Assembly: GCF_026967985.1 (NCBI RefSeq)
Contig: NZ_JAPVBJ010000002.1
Coordinates: 609,509 to 673,508, forward strand
Origin: Modestobacter sp. VKM Ac-2984
Lineage (GTDB): Bacteria; Actinomycetota; Actinomycetes; Mycobacteriales; Geodermatophilaceae
Length of the DNA: 64,000 nt
Direction of reading: 5' to 3'
In this document: one piece after another, positions 31,059 through 39,925 of the stretch
Layout of the letters: each line of letters begins with the position of its first letter
Numbering within the stretch: the first letter of the stretch is position 1
Notes under the pieces: model-generated
The model's input: only the letters and a program-made list of their open reading frames with translations
Database searches by the model: none
Told to the model about the DNA's origin: nothing
Position numbers and translations under genes: made by a program

Positions 31059-32119
31059 CGACCCACGAGGGCGAGCTGACCTACGCCGCCTCCGGCGTGG
31101 ACATCGACGCCGGCGAACGGGCCGTCACCCTGATGCGGGCGGCGGTGGAGAAGACCAACCGCCCGGAGGTCGTCGGTGGGCTGGGCGGGTTCGCCGGGCT
31201 GTTCGCCCTGGACACCGCCAAGTACCGCAAGCCGCTGCTCGCCTCCTCGACCGATGGCGTGGGCACCAAGATCGCGTTGGCCCGGGCGCTGGACCGGCAC
31301 GACACCGTCGGGATCGACCTGGTCGCCATGGTCGTCGACGACCTGGTCGCCTGCGGGGCGGAGCCGCTGTTCCTGCAGGACTACGTCGCCTGCGGTCGGG
31401 TCGTGCCGGAGCGGATCGCCGCCATCGTCACCGGGATCGCCGAGGGGTGCACGCAGGCCGGTGCCGCACTGGTGGGTGGGGAGACCGCCGAGCACGGCGA
31501 CCTGATGGGCGCGGACGACTACGACCTGGCCGCCACCGCGGTCGGGGTCGTGGAGGCCGACGCCGTCCTCGGGCCGGAGCGGGTGCGCCCCGGTGACCTC
31601 ATCGTCGCCATGGCCTCCTCCGGGCTGCACTCCAACGGCTACTCGCTGGTGCGCCGGGTCGTCGACCGGGCCGGGTTGGACCTGACCGGCACCCCGGCCG
31701 GCCTGGGGCGTCCCCTCGGGGACGAACTGCTCGAGCCCACCCGCATCTACGCCCGCGACTGCCTGGCGCTGGTCGAGCAGCTGGGCGTGGAGACGGTGCA
31801 CGCCTTCGCCCACATCACCGGGGGCGGGCTGGCCGGCAACACCGTCCGTGTCGTCCCGGCCGGGCTGGAGGCGGTGCTGGACCGGAGCACCTGGGCGCTG
31901 CCCGCGGTCGTCCGGTTGCTGGAGGAGCACGGCGTGCCGCGCGCGGAGTCCGAGCGGGCGTTCAACTGCGGCGTCGGCATGGTGGCCGCGGTCGCCCCCG
32001 AGCACGCGGACCGGGCGGTCGAACTGCTCCTCGCCCGGGGCGTCCCGGCCTGGGTGGCCGGCACGGTCGGAGCACACGGCGGAGAGGCCTCGGCCCGGCT
32101 GGTCGGCTCCTACCGCTGA
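31055..32119 (+). CDS. purM: Phosphoribosylformylglycinamidine cyclo-ligase (AIR synthetase)
   Basis: 354 residues from a GTG overlapping the purF stop. Closes the imidazole ring of FGAM to AIR using ATP. Conserved segments are SSTDGVGTKIALARAL, VAMVVDDLVACGAEPLFLQD, LVGGETAEHGDLM and AHITGGGLAGN. Followed by tandem repeats and a terminator that end the purFM operon. Confidence 0.97.
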   Translation: MTTHEGELTYAASGVDIDAGERAVTLMRAAVEKTNRPEVVGGLGGFAGLFALDTAKYRKPLLASSTDGVGTKIALARALDRHDTVGIDLVAMVVDDLVACGAEPLFLQDYVACGRVVPERIAAIVTGIAEGCTQAGAALVGGETAEHGDLMGADDYDLAATAVGVVEADAVLGPERVRPGDLIVAMASSGLHSNGYSLVRRVVDRAGLDLTGTPAGLGRPLGDELLEPTRIYARDCLALVEQLGVETVHAFAHITGGGLAGNTVRVVPAGLEAVLDRSTWALPAVVRLLEEHGVPRAESERAFNCGVGMVAAVAPEHADRAVELLLARGVPAWVAGTVGAHGGEASARLVGSYR

Positions 32120-32152
32120 GCCGGCCACCGGCCGGTCACCGTGGAGCCGGCC

Positions 32153-32218
32153 GGCCCAGGACCCACGACAGCCCGGCCCAGGACCCACGACAGCCCGGCC
32201 CAGGACGCACGACAGCAC
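32153..32218. repeat. 22-bp unit repeated three times after purM
   Basis: Copies at 32153-32174 and 32175-32196 are identical; the third (32197-32218) differs at two positions. The 16-nt string CGACAGCCCGGCCCAG that spans the junctions also occurs at about 43340-43355, next to another intergenic palindrome. Confidence 0.8.
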
Positions 32219-32245
32219 CGCTTCTCCCGGAGGAGAAGCGGTGCT
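32214..32245 (+). terminator. Hairpin terminator of the purFM operon
   Basis: A perfect 14-bp stem (AGCACCGCTTCTCC and complement) with a 4-nt loop, overlapping the end of the third tandem repeat copy. It also faces the end of the convergent DUF3073 gene. Confidence 0.8.
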
Positions 32246-32281
32246 GCCCTGTCTCAGGGGCTGGGTCGCGGACTCAGCGGG

Positions 32282-32497
32282 TCAACGACTGGCAGCCCAG
32301 TCGTCGTCCTCGTCGTCCTGCGACCAGCTCCCGACGTGCGTGTCGTCCTCGTCGTCGTCCTTCGGCCCCCGGGAGGGGAACGACGACGGCTGTCCAGCCA
32401 GTTCTCGCTGGAGGGCAGTGAGGTCGGTGTTGGGTGAGCTGTACTTGAGCTCACGGGCCACGCGTGTCTGCTTGGCCTTCGCTCGGCCGCGCCCCAT
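32282..32497 (-). CDS. DUF3073 domain protein
   Basis: 71 residues from the ATG at 32497, preceded by GAGGGGG. The N-terminus MGRGRAKAKQTRVARELKY continues SSPNTDLTALQRELAG, which is the diagnostic DUF3073 sequence. The basic N-terminus is followed by a strongly acidic tail (KDDDEDDTHVGSWSQDDEDDD). It occurs next to purM in many actinobacteria. The charge pattern suggests nucleic-acid or ribosome contact, but the function is unknown. Confidence 0.9.
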   Translation of the reverse strand: MGRGRAKAKQTRVARELKYSSPNTDLTALQRELAGQPSSFPSRGPKDDDEDDTHVGSWSQDDEDDDWAASR

Positions 32498-32746
32498 GGC
32501 TCGACCCCCTCGTGACGGAGTGCGGGTCGTCTCCAGCACTGGGCTGGACGGCCCGTGTGGCGACCCCGACTGAGTGACTGTGTCCTTGGCCGAGCTTACG
32601 ACACGGATCGGTCACGGGCACGCAGCGCACCCCCCAGCCCCCTCATCCGAGGCTGGATGTGACCGGGGTCTCACCCGATCCGGCCGCCCCGGCCCCCTCG
32701 CAGGGGCCCGCCGCGAGGTACGAGCGGTGGGGGGCGAGGGGGTCCT

Positions 32747-33814
32747 TCAGCAGCGGGGCAGTCGGATGGTCGCCAGCCGCCCCACCGAGCTCATCCGCTC
32801 CTCGGCGAGCCGATCGGCGGCCACGGCCGGGGAGACGCCCTCGGCGTCGGCCGCGGCGAACACCCGCAGCGCGACGTCGAAGATCGAGGTGGCCTTGGAC
32901 TCGGCACGGGCGAAGGAGAACCCGTGTCGCTCGTCCTCGACCTGGATCACGCCACCGGCGTTCACCAGGTAGTCGGGCGCGTAGAGGACGCCCCGGGCGC
33001 GCAGCAGCTCGGCGGTGCCCTCGTGGGCCAGCTGGTTGTTCGCCCCGCCACAGACGATCTGGGCGGGCAGGGCGGCCACGGTCTCGTCGTCCAGGGCGCC
33101 ACCGAGGGCGCAGGGGGCGTAGACGTCGTGCGGCGTGCGCACCAGGGCGGCGGTGTCGGCAACGGCGGAGACCTGCGGGTGTCGGGCCCGGACCCGGGCG
33201 ACCGCGGCCGGGTCGACGTCGGTGACCACGACGGACGCGCCGTCGGCGACCAGCCGGTCGACCAGCCAGCTGCCGACCTTGCCCACGCCGGCCACGGCGA
33301 CGGTGCGCCCGGCCAGGGTCGGGGCGCCCCAGCGGTGCTGGGCCGCGGCCCGCATGCCCTGGAAGACCCCGAAGGCGGTGAGCACCGAGGAGTCGCCGCA
33401 GCCGCCGAAGGCCTCGGACCGGCCGTGCGCGAAGCGGGTCTCCCGGGCGACGACGTCGAGGTCGGCGTTGTAGGTGCCGACGTCGCAGGCGGTGAGGTAA
33501 CGCCCGCCGAGGCTCTCGACGAAGCGGCCGTAGGCGCGCAGCAGGGCCTCGGTCTTGTCGGTGCGCGGGTCGCCGATGATCACCGCCTTGCCGCCGCCCA
33601 GGTCGAGGCCGGCCAGGCTGTTCTTGTAGGCCATCGCCTTCGACAGCGCCAGCGCGTCGGCCACCGCGGCCTCCTCGGAGGCGTAGGGGAAGAACCGGGT
33701 GCCGCCGAGCGCCGGCCCGAGCGCGGTGGAGTACACCGCGATCACCGCGCGCAGCCCCGACCCGGGGTCGGAGCAGAAGACGACCTGTTCGTGCCCGGAG
33801 CCCATCACGTCCAC
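32747..33814 (-). CDS. Leucine/valine dehydrogenase (Glu/Leu/Phe/Val dehydrogenase family)
   Basis: 355 residues from the GTG at 33814. NAD-dependent oxidative deamination of branched-chain amino acids. The dimerisation and catalytic half has [36 protein letters not shown] and LTACDVGT. The Rossmann motif [20 protein letters not shown] and the conserved ending region [12 protein letters not shown] are present. The length and these motifs fit actinobacterial valine dehydrogenase best, but leucine or phenylalanine specificity cannot be excluded. Confidence 0.88.
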   Translation of the reverse strand: MDVMGSGHEQVVFCSDPGSGLRAVIAVYSTALGPALGGTRFFPYASEEAAVADALALSKAMAYKNSLAGLDLGGGKAVIIGDPRTDKTEALLRAYGRFVESLGGRYLTACDVGTYNADLDVVARETRFAHGRSEAFGGCGDSSVLTAFGVFQGMRAAAQHRWGAPTLAGRTVAVAGVGKVGSWLVDRLVADGASVVVTDVDPAAVARVRARHPQVSAVADTAALVRTPHDVYAPCALGGALDDETVAALPAQIVCGGANNQLAHEGTAELLRARGVLYAPDYLVNAGGVIQVEDERHGFSFARAESKATSIFDVALRVFAAADAEGVSPAVAADRLAEERMSSVGRLATIRLPRC

Positions 33815-33821
33815 GACCGGC

Positions 33822-33827
33822 AGCCTA
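33822..33827 (-). promoter_or_regulatory. Leaderless -10 box of the amino-acid dehydrogenase gene
   Basis: On the minus strand TAGGCT lies 7 nt before the GTG at 33814, which selects this start over longer readings. Confidence 0.55.
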
Positions 33828-34084
33828 GGCAGCGGCGGGTCACTGCGCCTGCCTCCGTCCGCCTCCGGGCGGGGCGCCGGGTGGCGGGCGACGGCAACGA
33901 CCGGGTCTCGGTGTGGAGGTCCGTGCCGTGTCCGGTCTCCCGGGCGGGCATGATCGGGGGCTGACGACAGGCGCCGGCCGATCCCGGTGCCGCACACTCC
34001 TCCGGGTGGGCCGAGTCGAGGCCCGACCGGCGGAGGACATCAGCGGGGCATCGCTGCGCCGCCACACAGGAGGACACGCACACG

Positions 34085-35068
34085 ATGGCTCGACCCAAGC
34101 GGCTGCTCGCACTCGCCCTGGCGGCACCCCTGTTGCTGAGCGCCTGCTCCACGGAGAACTCCGGCGGGGGCGACGAGGGCGGGGACAGCGGCGGTGCGAC
34201 CGCCTCCGGCGACCTCGAGTTCGCCGTCGTCACCCACGGGTCGGCCGGTGACGCCTTCTGGGACGTGGTGCAGAACGGCGCCGAGGCGGCCGGCGAGGAC
34301 CTGGGCGTGGGCGTCGACTACCAGAGCGACGGTGACCCGCAGCGCCAGTCCCAGCTGATCGAGGCCGCGGTGAACCAGGACGTCGACGGGATCGTCGTCT
34401 CGATGGCGAACCCGGACGCGCTCGAGGACTCGATCGGGGCCGCGGCGGACGCCGGCATCCCGGTCATCACGATCAACTCCGGGGGAGACCGGTCGGCCGA
34501 GTTCGGTGCCATCGGGCACGTCGGCCAGGACGAGACGATCGCGGGCATCGGTGCCGGGCAGCGACTGGCCGCCGACGGGGCGCAGAACGTGCTCTGCGTG
34601 GTGCACGAGCCCGGCAACATCGGCCTGGAACAGCGCTGCGCCGGTGCCTCGCAGGGGCTGGGCACCGACGTCCGGCTGCTCCAGGTGGACATCAACGACC
34701 TGCAGTCCGCCCAGTCGACGATCACCTCGCAGCTGCAGAGCGACCCCTCGATCGACGCGGTGCTCACGCTCAACTCCGCCGTGGCCCCGGTGGCGGCGTC
34801 CGCCGCCGCCGACGCCGGGTCCGACGCCGAGATCGCCACGTTCGACCTGAACGGCGACGTCATCGCCGCGATCCAGGACGGCACGATCTCCTTCGCCGTC
34901 GACCAGCAGCAGTACGAGCAGGGCTACCTGCCGATCGTGATGCTCAAGCTGTACGCGGAGAACCTCAACACCGTCGGCGGCGGCCAGGCCGTGCTGACCG
35001 GGCCGGGGATCGTCGACGCCGAGAACGTCGACGAGATCGCGGACCTCGCCTCGGCGGGGACCCGCTGA
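34085..35068 (+). CDS. Sugar-type ABC transporter substrate-binding lipoprotein
   Basis: 327 residues. The signal peptide ends in a lipobox LLLSAC with Cys near residue 21, then a Gly/Ser/Asp-rich linker. The mature part is a periplasmic-binding-protein type I (Peripla_BP_4) fold: FAVVTHGSAGDAFWDVVQNG, then DGIVVSMANPDALEDSI and TFDLNGDVIAAIQDG. These bind monosaccharides or related ligands. GGAGGA lies upstream of the ATG. The permease and ATPase genes follow with overlapping codons. Confidence 0.92.
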   Translation: MARPKRLLALALAAPLLLSACSTENSGGGDEGGDSGGATASGDLEFAVVTHGSAGDAFWDVVQNGAEAAGEDLGVGVDYQSDGDPQRQSQLIEAAVNQDVDGIVVSMANPDALEDSIGAAADAGIPVITINSGGDRSAEFGAIGHVGQDETIAGIGAGQRLAADGAQNVLCVVHEPGNIGLEQRCAGASQGLGTDVRLLQVDINDLQSAQSTITSQLQSDPSIDAVLTLNSAVAPVAASAAADAGSDAEIATFDLNGDVIAAIQDGTISFAVDQQQYEQGYLPIVMLKLYAENLNTVGGGQAVLTGPGIVDAENVDEIADLASAGTR

Positions 35069-36126
35069 GCGCGACCCGGGAGGCGCCCGTCGACGGGCCG
35101 GCGCGCGCCGACGAACGCGTCGCCCGGGTCAGCCCGTGGCGGCGGCTGCTGGTCAAGCCCGAGCTCGGGTCGCTGATCGGTGCCGTCGTCATCCTGGGGT
35201 TCTTCTCCGCCCAGTCCGACGTCTTCCGGTCGCTGGCCGGGGTGGCCAACTGGCTGGACGTCGCCTCGGTGCTGGGGATCATGGCGGTCGCCGTCGCGCT
35301 GCTCATGATCGGCGGGCACTTCGACCTCTCCGCCGGGGTGATGACCGGCACCACCGCGCTGACCGTGGCCGTCGTGGCGGTGGAGCTGCAGCAGAACATC
35401 TGGGTGGCGATCGCCGCGGCGCTGGTGCTGGCCCTGGGGATCGGCGCCTTCAACGGCTGGCTGGTCACCCGCACCGGCCTGCCCAGCTTCATCATCACGC
35501 TGGGCACCTTCCTGATGCTGCAGGGCCTCAACCTGGGGCTCACCAAGGCGTTCACCGGCACGGTCCAGGTGCGTGGGCTGGCCGATGCCCCCGGCTACCA
35601 CTCGGCCGAGCTCGTGCTGGCGTCCACGGTGGAGGTCTTCGGCCAGCCGTTCCGGATCGCCGTCCTCTGGTGGCTGCTGGTCACGGCGCTGGCCGCCTGG
35701 GTGCTCCTGCGCACCCGGTTCGGCAACTGGGTCTTCGCCACCGGCGGTGACGAGGTCGCCAGCCGCAACGTCGGGGTCCCGGCGCGGCGGACGACGATCG
35801 TGCTGTTCATGACCACCGCGACCGCCGCGTGGCTGGTCGGCTCGATCACCGCCGTCCGGCTCACCTCCGTGCAGGCCAACACCGGCACCGGCCAGGAGCT
35901 GATCTACATCGTCGCGGCGGTGATCGGCGGCTGCCTGCTCACCGGCGGGTACGGCTCGGCCGTCGGCGCGGCCCTGGGCGCGCTGATCTTCGGCATGACC
36001 CAGCAGGGGATCGTCTACCTGAACTGGGACGCCGACTGGTTCTACTTCTTCCTCGGGGCCATGTTGCTGCTCGCGGTGCTGACCAACCGGCTGGTCCGGC
36101 GCTACGCCGAGGCGGCTCCGCGATGA
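35065..36126 (+). CDS. Sugar-type ABC transporter permease, probable CTG start
   Basis: 353 residues if started at the CTG at 35065, which overlaps the binding-protein stop as CTGA. No ATG, GTG or TTG exists in this frame until the GTG at 35242, and that start would delete the cytosolic N-terminus and the first membrane helix ([15 protein letters not shown]). Helices and motifs match RbsC/FrcB permeases: [57 protein letters not shown]. The paralogue at 9316-10416 has a comparable N-terminus. The stop overlaps the ATPase start (ATGA). Confidence 0.85.
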   Translation: MSATREAPVDGPARADERVARVSPWRRLLVKPELGSLIGAVVILGFFSAQSDVFRSLAGVANWLDVASVLGIMAVAVALLMIGGHFDLSAGVMTGTTALTVAVVAVELQQNIWVAIAAALVLALGIGAFNGWLVTRTGLPSFIITLGTFLMLQGLNLGLTKAFTGTVQVRGLADAPGYHSAELVLASTVEVFGQPFRIAVLWWLLVTALAAWVLLRTRFGNWVFATGGDEVASRNVGVPARRTTIVLFMTTATAAWLVGSITAVRLTSVQANTGTGQELIYIVAAVIGGCLLTGGYGSAVGAALGALIFGMTQQGIVYLNWDADWFYFFLGAMLLLAVLTNRLVRRYAEAAPR

Positions 36127-36941
36127 GCGCCGCAGCCGACCGGCCGGCCGTACCCGGGGACGCCCCGCTGCTGGAGCTGCGCGGCATCGGCAAGGACTTC
36201 GGCTCGGTCATCGCGCTCGACGGCATCTCCACCAGCGTGCGCGCCGGGCAGGTCACCTGCGTGCTGGGGGACAACGGGGCGGGCAAGTCGACGCTGATCA
36301 AGGTGCTCTCCGGGGTGCACCGGCCGACCCGGGGACAGCTGCTGCTGGACGGTGAGCCGGTCGACTTCGACGCGCCGCGCGGGGCGCTGGACGCCGGCAT
36401 CGCCACGGTCTACCAGGACCTGGCGATGATCCCGCTGATGTCGATCTGGCGGAACTTCTTCCTCGGCTCGGAGCCGACGACCGGATGGGGCCCGTTCCGC
36501 CGGTTCGACCGGGCGACGGCCAAGGACGTCACCCGGCGCGAGCTGGCCGCGATGGGCATCGACATCCGCGACGCCGACCAGCCGGTCGGCACGCTCTCCG
36601 GCGGCGAGCGGCAGTCGGTGGCGATCGCCCGTGCGGTGCACTTCGGGGCCCGGGTGCTGATCCTGGACGAGCCGACGTCGGCGCTGGGCGTCAAGCAGGC
36701 CGCCGTGGTGCTGCGCTACATCGCCCAGGCGCGCGACCAGGGGCTCGGCGTCGTCTTCATCACCCACAACCCGCACCATGCGCACCCGGTGGGCGACCGC
36801 TTCCTGCTGCTCAACCGCGGCCGCAGCCTGGGCGACTTCGCCAAGGCCGAGGTGACCCGGGAGCAGCTGACCGACATGATGGCCGGGGGTGACGAGCTCA
36901 GCCGGCTCGCCGAGGAGCTGGGGCGGCCGGGCGCACCCTGA
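36123..36941 (+). CDS. Sugar-type ABC transporter ATP-binding protein
   Basis: 272 residues, one nucleotide-binding domain. Walker [10 protein letters not shown], signature [14 protein letters not shown], Walker [12 protein letters not shown] and switch His in ITHNPHHAH are all canonical. The single-domain form fits FrcA-type importers rather than the two-domain RbsA. Close similarity to the 8498-9319 ATPase ([16 protein letters not shown]) marks the two transport loci as paralogous. Confidence 0.92.
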   Translation: MSAAADRPAVPGDAPLLELRGIGKDFGSVIALDGISTSVRAGQVTCVLGDNGAGKSTLIKVLSGVHRPTRGQLLLDGEPVDFDAPRGALDAGIATVYQDLAMIPLMSIWRNFFLGSEPTTGWGPFRRFDRATAKDVTRRELAAMGIDIRDADQPVGTLSGGERQSVAIARAVHFGARVLILDEPTSALGVKQAAVVLRYIAQARDQGLGVVFITHNPHHAHPVGDRFLLLNRGRSLGDFAKAEVTREQLTDMMAGGDELSRLAEELGRPGAP

Positions 36942-37100
36942 CCTGCCGGGTCGACATGGGCACAGGGGGACCGGGTGCGGCGGTGACCGAGCTGTTTGAG
37001 ACGGACGCGCCGTCGCTGCGCGTGTTGCATCTGTGACTGGTGGTGTGACTGGGACGCTCGCTGAGCCCACCCGTCCATCCCTCTTCCCCAGGGAGCGACC

Positions 37101-38420
37101 ATGACGCAGCACGTGCGCCGCCCGGCCACGGCGGCCGTCCGCCGGGTCCGCGCCGGACGCCGCCGGCCGTCCCGACTGCTGGCCGGTGCGCTCACCGCAG
37201 CCGTCGCGGCCGTGCTGGTCGGGGCCGGCGGCGGCATCGCGCGGGCCGAGCCGGTGAACCCCAGTGACGAGCAGCTGACCGGTGCGCAGTCGGCGCAGGA
37301 CGCGGCCGCGGCCGAGGTCGGCCGGATCGCCGCACAGGTGGCCGCCGCCGAGGCGCAGCTGGAGCAGGTCCAGGTGCTGGCCGAGGCCGCCGGCACCGTC
37401 TACCTGGCGGCGGAGGAGGCCCGGGTGCAGGCCGAGGCCGCAGCCGCACGGACGGCGCAGGACCTGCAGGCCGCGGCCGACGCCGTCGCCGCCGCCCAGG
37501 CGCGGATCGCCGAGTTCTCCCGGGACACCTACAAGAACGGTGGCGAGCTCACCAGCGAGATGGCGCTGCTGGACGTCGGCGGGCCGGCCGAGCTGGTACA
37601 GAAGGCCGCGATGCTGTCCTACGTCGGCGATCACCAGGTCGACGTCCTGGGGGCGATGGAGGCGGCCCGGGTGGTGCAGGCCCAGGCCGACGCGGCCGCG
37701 CGGGCGGCCCGGGACGAGAAGGTGGCGGCCGAGGTGGCGGCCGAGGCGGCCCGGGTGGAGGCCGAGCGGCAGCTGGCCAACCAGCAGTCGGTGTACACCC
37801 AGGTGACCGCGGACAAGGCGGCGCTGGACCAGCAGCTGCAGGACGCCCAGGTGCAGCTGCTGACCCTGCAGGGAGCCCGGAACGCCTACCAGGTCTGGCA
37901 GGAGCAGAAGGCGGCCGAGGAGGCCGCTGCCCGGCTGGCCGAGGAGCAGGCCCGCGCCCAGGCGCTCGCCGACGACCGGCAGGCCCTCGTGGCGGACGCC
38001 GACACCGCCGGCTCCGGCTACGCCCGGCCGACCGTCGGCATCACCAGCAGCTGCTACGGCTCACGCTGGGGGGTCACCCACTTCGGCGTCGACATCGGCG
38101 CGCCGATCGGCACGCCGGTGCGGGCTGCGACGGCCGGGGTCGTCCAGCGGGCGGGGCCGGCGACCGGCTTCGGGCTGGCGGTCTACCTCCGCGGCGACGA
38201 CGGTGCGATCACCGTGTACGGCCACGTCAACCGGTTCTTCGTCCGCGCCGGGGAGCGGGTCGCGGCCGGTGAGCAGATCGCCGAGGTGGGCAACCGGGGT
38301 CAGTCGACCGGGCCGCACCTGCACTTCGAGGTCCACCCCGGCGGGGCGATGCACAGTGGCCAGGTCGACCCGGTGCCGTGGTTGCGGGCCCGCGGCATCA
38401 CGATCCGGGGCTGCGGCTGA
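37101..38420 (+). CDS. Secreted M23 peptidase with N-terminal coiled coil
   Basis: 439 residues. The ATG has an AGGGAG ribosome site at 37090-37095. A long basic signal peptide cleaves near ARAEP (residue ~50). Residues ~55-300 are Ala/Glu/Gln-rich with heptad-like pattern, a predicted coiled coil of the EnvC/RipA-neighbour type. The C-terminal M23 domain has the zinc motifs HFGVDIGAP and HLHFEVHPGG, with VYGHVNRFFVRAGERV between them. It should cut peptidoglycan cross-bridges during division or growth, with the coiled coil as regulator. Confidence 0.9.
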   Translation: MTQHVRRPATAAVRRVRAGRRRPSRLLAGALTAAVAAVLVGAGGGIARAEPVNPSDEQLTGAQSAQDAAAAEVGRIAAQVAAAEAQLEQVQVLAEAAGTVYLAAEEARVQAEAAAARTAQDLQAAADAVAAAQARIAEFSRDTYKNGGELTSEMALLDVGGPAELVQKAAMLSYVGDHQVDVLGAMEAARVVQAQADAAARAARDEKVAAEVAAEAARVEAERQLANQQSVYTQVTADKAALDQQLQDAQVQLLTLQGARNAYQVWQEQKAAEEAAARLAEEQARAQALADDRQALVADADTAGSGYARPTVGITSSCYGSRWGVTHFGVDIGAPIGTPVRAATAGVVQRAGPATGFGLAVYLRGDDGAITVYGHVNRFFVRAGERVAAGEQIAEVGNRGQSTGPHLHFEVHPGGAMHSGQVDPVPWLRARGITIRGCG

Positions 38421-38446
38421 GCCCTGGGCGACGACCCTGCAGCCGA

Positions 38447-38484
38447 CCGCGGCCCGGCACCCTGGGGAGGGGGTCGGGCCGCGG
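38447..38484. terminator. Bidirectional hairpin terminator between the M23 peptidase and a lipoprotein gene
   Basis: A 10-bp perfect stem (CCGCGGCCCG/CGGGCCGCGG) between two convergent genes. Confidence 0.65.
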
Positions 38485-38495
38485 TGCGTCGGGGG

Positions 38496-38966
38496 TCAGG
38501 CGTTGTCGCAGTTCTCCGTGATCCAGGCGTCCAGCCGGGTCTGGGACTCGGTCGCCTGCGCCTCGATCTCGGCGAGCGACTGCTCCGCGCTGGCCAGGCC
38601 CTCCGGGGTGGTCAGGTCGACGCTGCCGATGGTCTCCCGGATGCCGACGAACGTGTCGACCAGGACGTCCCAGTCGGCGCTGATCTCGGCCGGCGGGTCC
38701 AGCTGTTCCAGCTCGGCGATGCTCTGGTCGAGCAGCTCCTCCTGGGTCAGCTCGGCTGCGTCGGGGGCGGTGAGCACGGCCTCGGCCTCGGTGCAGAACG
38801 CCTGCACCTCCTCCTCGGAGGTGGTGGCCGGACTGGCGGCGCTGCTGCTCGGGCTGCTGGCGGTCGACGCGGCGTCGGGTTGCTCGTCGTCGCTGCCGCA
38901 CGCGGACAGGAGGACGACGGCCACGGTGGCGAGACCGGCGCGGAAGGGGGTGGCGAGTGCGCGCAT
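38496..38966 (-). CDS. Hypothetical lipoprotein, helical
   Basis: 156 residues. The signal peptide ends with lipobox VVLLSAC, Cys at residue 23. A Ser/Ala/Asp-rich linker to about residue 50 is followed by an acidic, mostly helical domain with two further Cys (FCTEAEAVL near the start and ENCDNA at the end) that could form a disulfide linking the ends of the domain. No family recognised. Divergent from the MBL gene, with back-to-back leaderless promoters. Confidence 0.75.
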   Translation of the reverse strand: MRALATPFRAGLATVAVVLLSACGSDDEQPDAASTASSPSSSAASPATTSEEEVQAFCTEAEAVLTAPDAAELTQEELLDQSIAELEQLDPPAEISADWDVLVDTFVGIRETIGSVDLTTPEGLASAEQSLAEIEAQATESQTRLDAWITENCDNA

Positions 38967-38973
38967 GGCCTCG

Positions 38974-38979
38974 ACGGTA
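38974..38979 (-). promoter_or_regulatory. Leaderless -10 box of the helical lipoprotein gene
   Basis: Minus-strand TACCGT, 7 nt before the ATG at 38966. Confidence 0.5.
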
Positions 38980-39019
38980 TCCGCTGCCGGCGGAGGGCAC
39001 CGGCGCCCGCCGGGCCGGT

Positions 39020-39025
39020 TACGGT
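39020..39025 (+). promoter_or_regulatory. Leaderless -10 box of the MBL-fold gene
   Basis: TACGGT, 7 nt before the GTG at 39033. Confidence 0.55.
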
Positions 39026-39032
39026 GCTCCGC

Positions 39033-39899
39033 GTGACCGCCCCCGTCGACCCGCGGACCAGCTGGGCGCTGCCCGCGCCCGGGGAGATGGCCCCGGTCGC
39101 GGACCCGGAGCCGCTGGTCACGCGGGTGCTGGCACCGAACCCCTCGCCGATGACGCTGGACGGCACGAACACCCACCTGGTGGGCGAGCCGGGCTCGGGT
39201 CAGGCCGTCGTCGTCGACCCCGGGCCGGACGACGCCGGGCACCTGGCCGCCGTCGAGGCCGCGCTGGCCGCACGCGACGCCCGGGTGGTGGCCGTGCTGG
39301 TCACCCACCACCACGCCGACCACGCCGAGGCGGCGCTGCCCTGGGGTCGGCACTTCGGTGCACCGGTCGCCGCCGCCACGCCCGAGGTCGCCGGCCGGGG
39401 CGGTCGGCTGCTCCGGGCGGGGGAGCGGTTGGAGCTGGCGGGCACGACGCTGGACGTCGTCCCGACGCCCGGGCACACCGCCGACCACCTGGCCTTCCGG
39501 CTGGCCTCCGGGGCCGTGCTGGTCGGCGACCACGTGCTCGGCCGGGGCACCTCCGTGGTCACCCACCCCGAGGGTGACGTGCTCGCCTACCTCGAGTCGC
39601 TGCGGCGGGTGCACGACCTGGGGCCCTCGGCGCTGTACTGCGGCCACGGGCCCGAGCTGACCGCCGATCCGGGGGCGGTGCTGCGGTTCTACCTGGCGCA
39701 CCGGGCGTACCGGGAGCAGCAGCTGCTCGACGCCCTCGCGGCCGGCGCCCGGACGGTCCAGGAGCTGGTCGCCGTCGTCTACGCGGCCGTGCCGAGGGCC
39801 GTCTGGGCGGCCGCCGCCCAGTCGACCCGGGCCACGCTGGCCAAGCTGGCCGCCGAGGGCCGGGTGGAGCTCGCCGCTGACCGGGTGCGGCCGGCCTGA
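39033..39899 (+). CDS. MBL-fold metallohydrolase (LACTB2-like)
   Basis: 288 residues. Zinc motifs THHHADHAEA near residue 93, PTPGHTADHLA near 147, GDHVLG near 168 and YCGHGPEL near 210. NPSPMTLDGTNTHLVG at the N-terminus and the C-terminal helical wing (RTVQELVAVVYAAVP) are typical of the LACTB2/RNase-like hydrolase group common in actinobacteria. The substrate is unknown. A 26-bp gap with its own promoter separates it from the GMC gene. Confidence 0.88.
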   Translation: MTAPVDPRTSWALPAPGEMAPVADPEPLVTRVLAPNPSPMTLDGTNTHLVGEPGSGQAVVVDPGPDDAGHLAAVEAALAARDARVVAVLVTHHHADHAEAALPWGRHFGAPVAAATPEVAGRGGRLLRAGERLELAGTTLDVVPTPGHTADHLAFRLASGAVLVGDHVLGRGTSVVTHPEGDVLAYLESLRRVHDLGPSALYCGHGPELTADPGAVLRFYLAHRAYREQQLLDALAAGARTVQELVAVVYAAVPRAVWAAAAQSTRATLAKLAAEGRVELAADRVRPA

Positions 39900-39912
39900 C
39901 CGGCCGCCGTCC

Positions 39913-39918
39913 TACTGT
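39913..39918 (+). promoter_or_regulatory. Leaderless -10 box of the GMC oxidoreductase gene
   Basis: TACTGT, 7 nt before the GTG at 39926. Confidence 0.5.
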
Positions 39919-39925
39919 TCCGGGG

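Noticed and set aside
32153..32218. CRISPR array
   Set aside because: Three contiguous 22-bp units have no spacers between them and no cas genes are nearby; it is a plain tandem repeat.
36942..37100. c-di-AMP (ydaO-type) riboswitch before the M23 peptidase
   Set aside because: Such switches often precede cell-wall hydrolases in actinobacteria, but the conserved core could not be recognised in these 159 bases.
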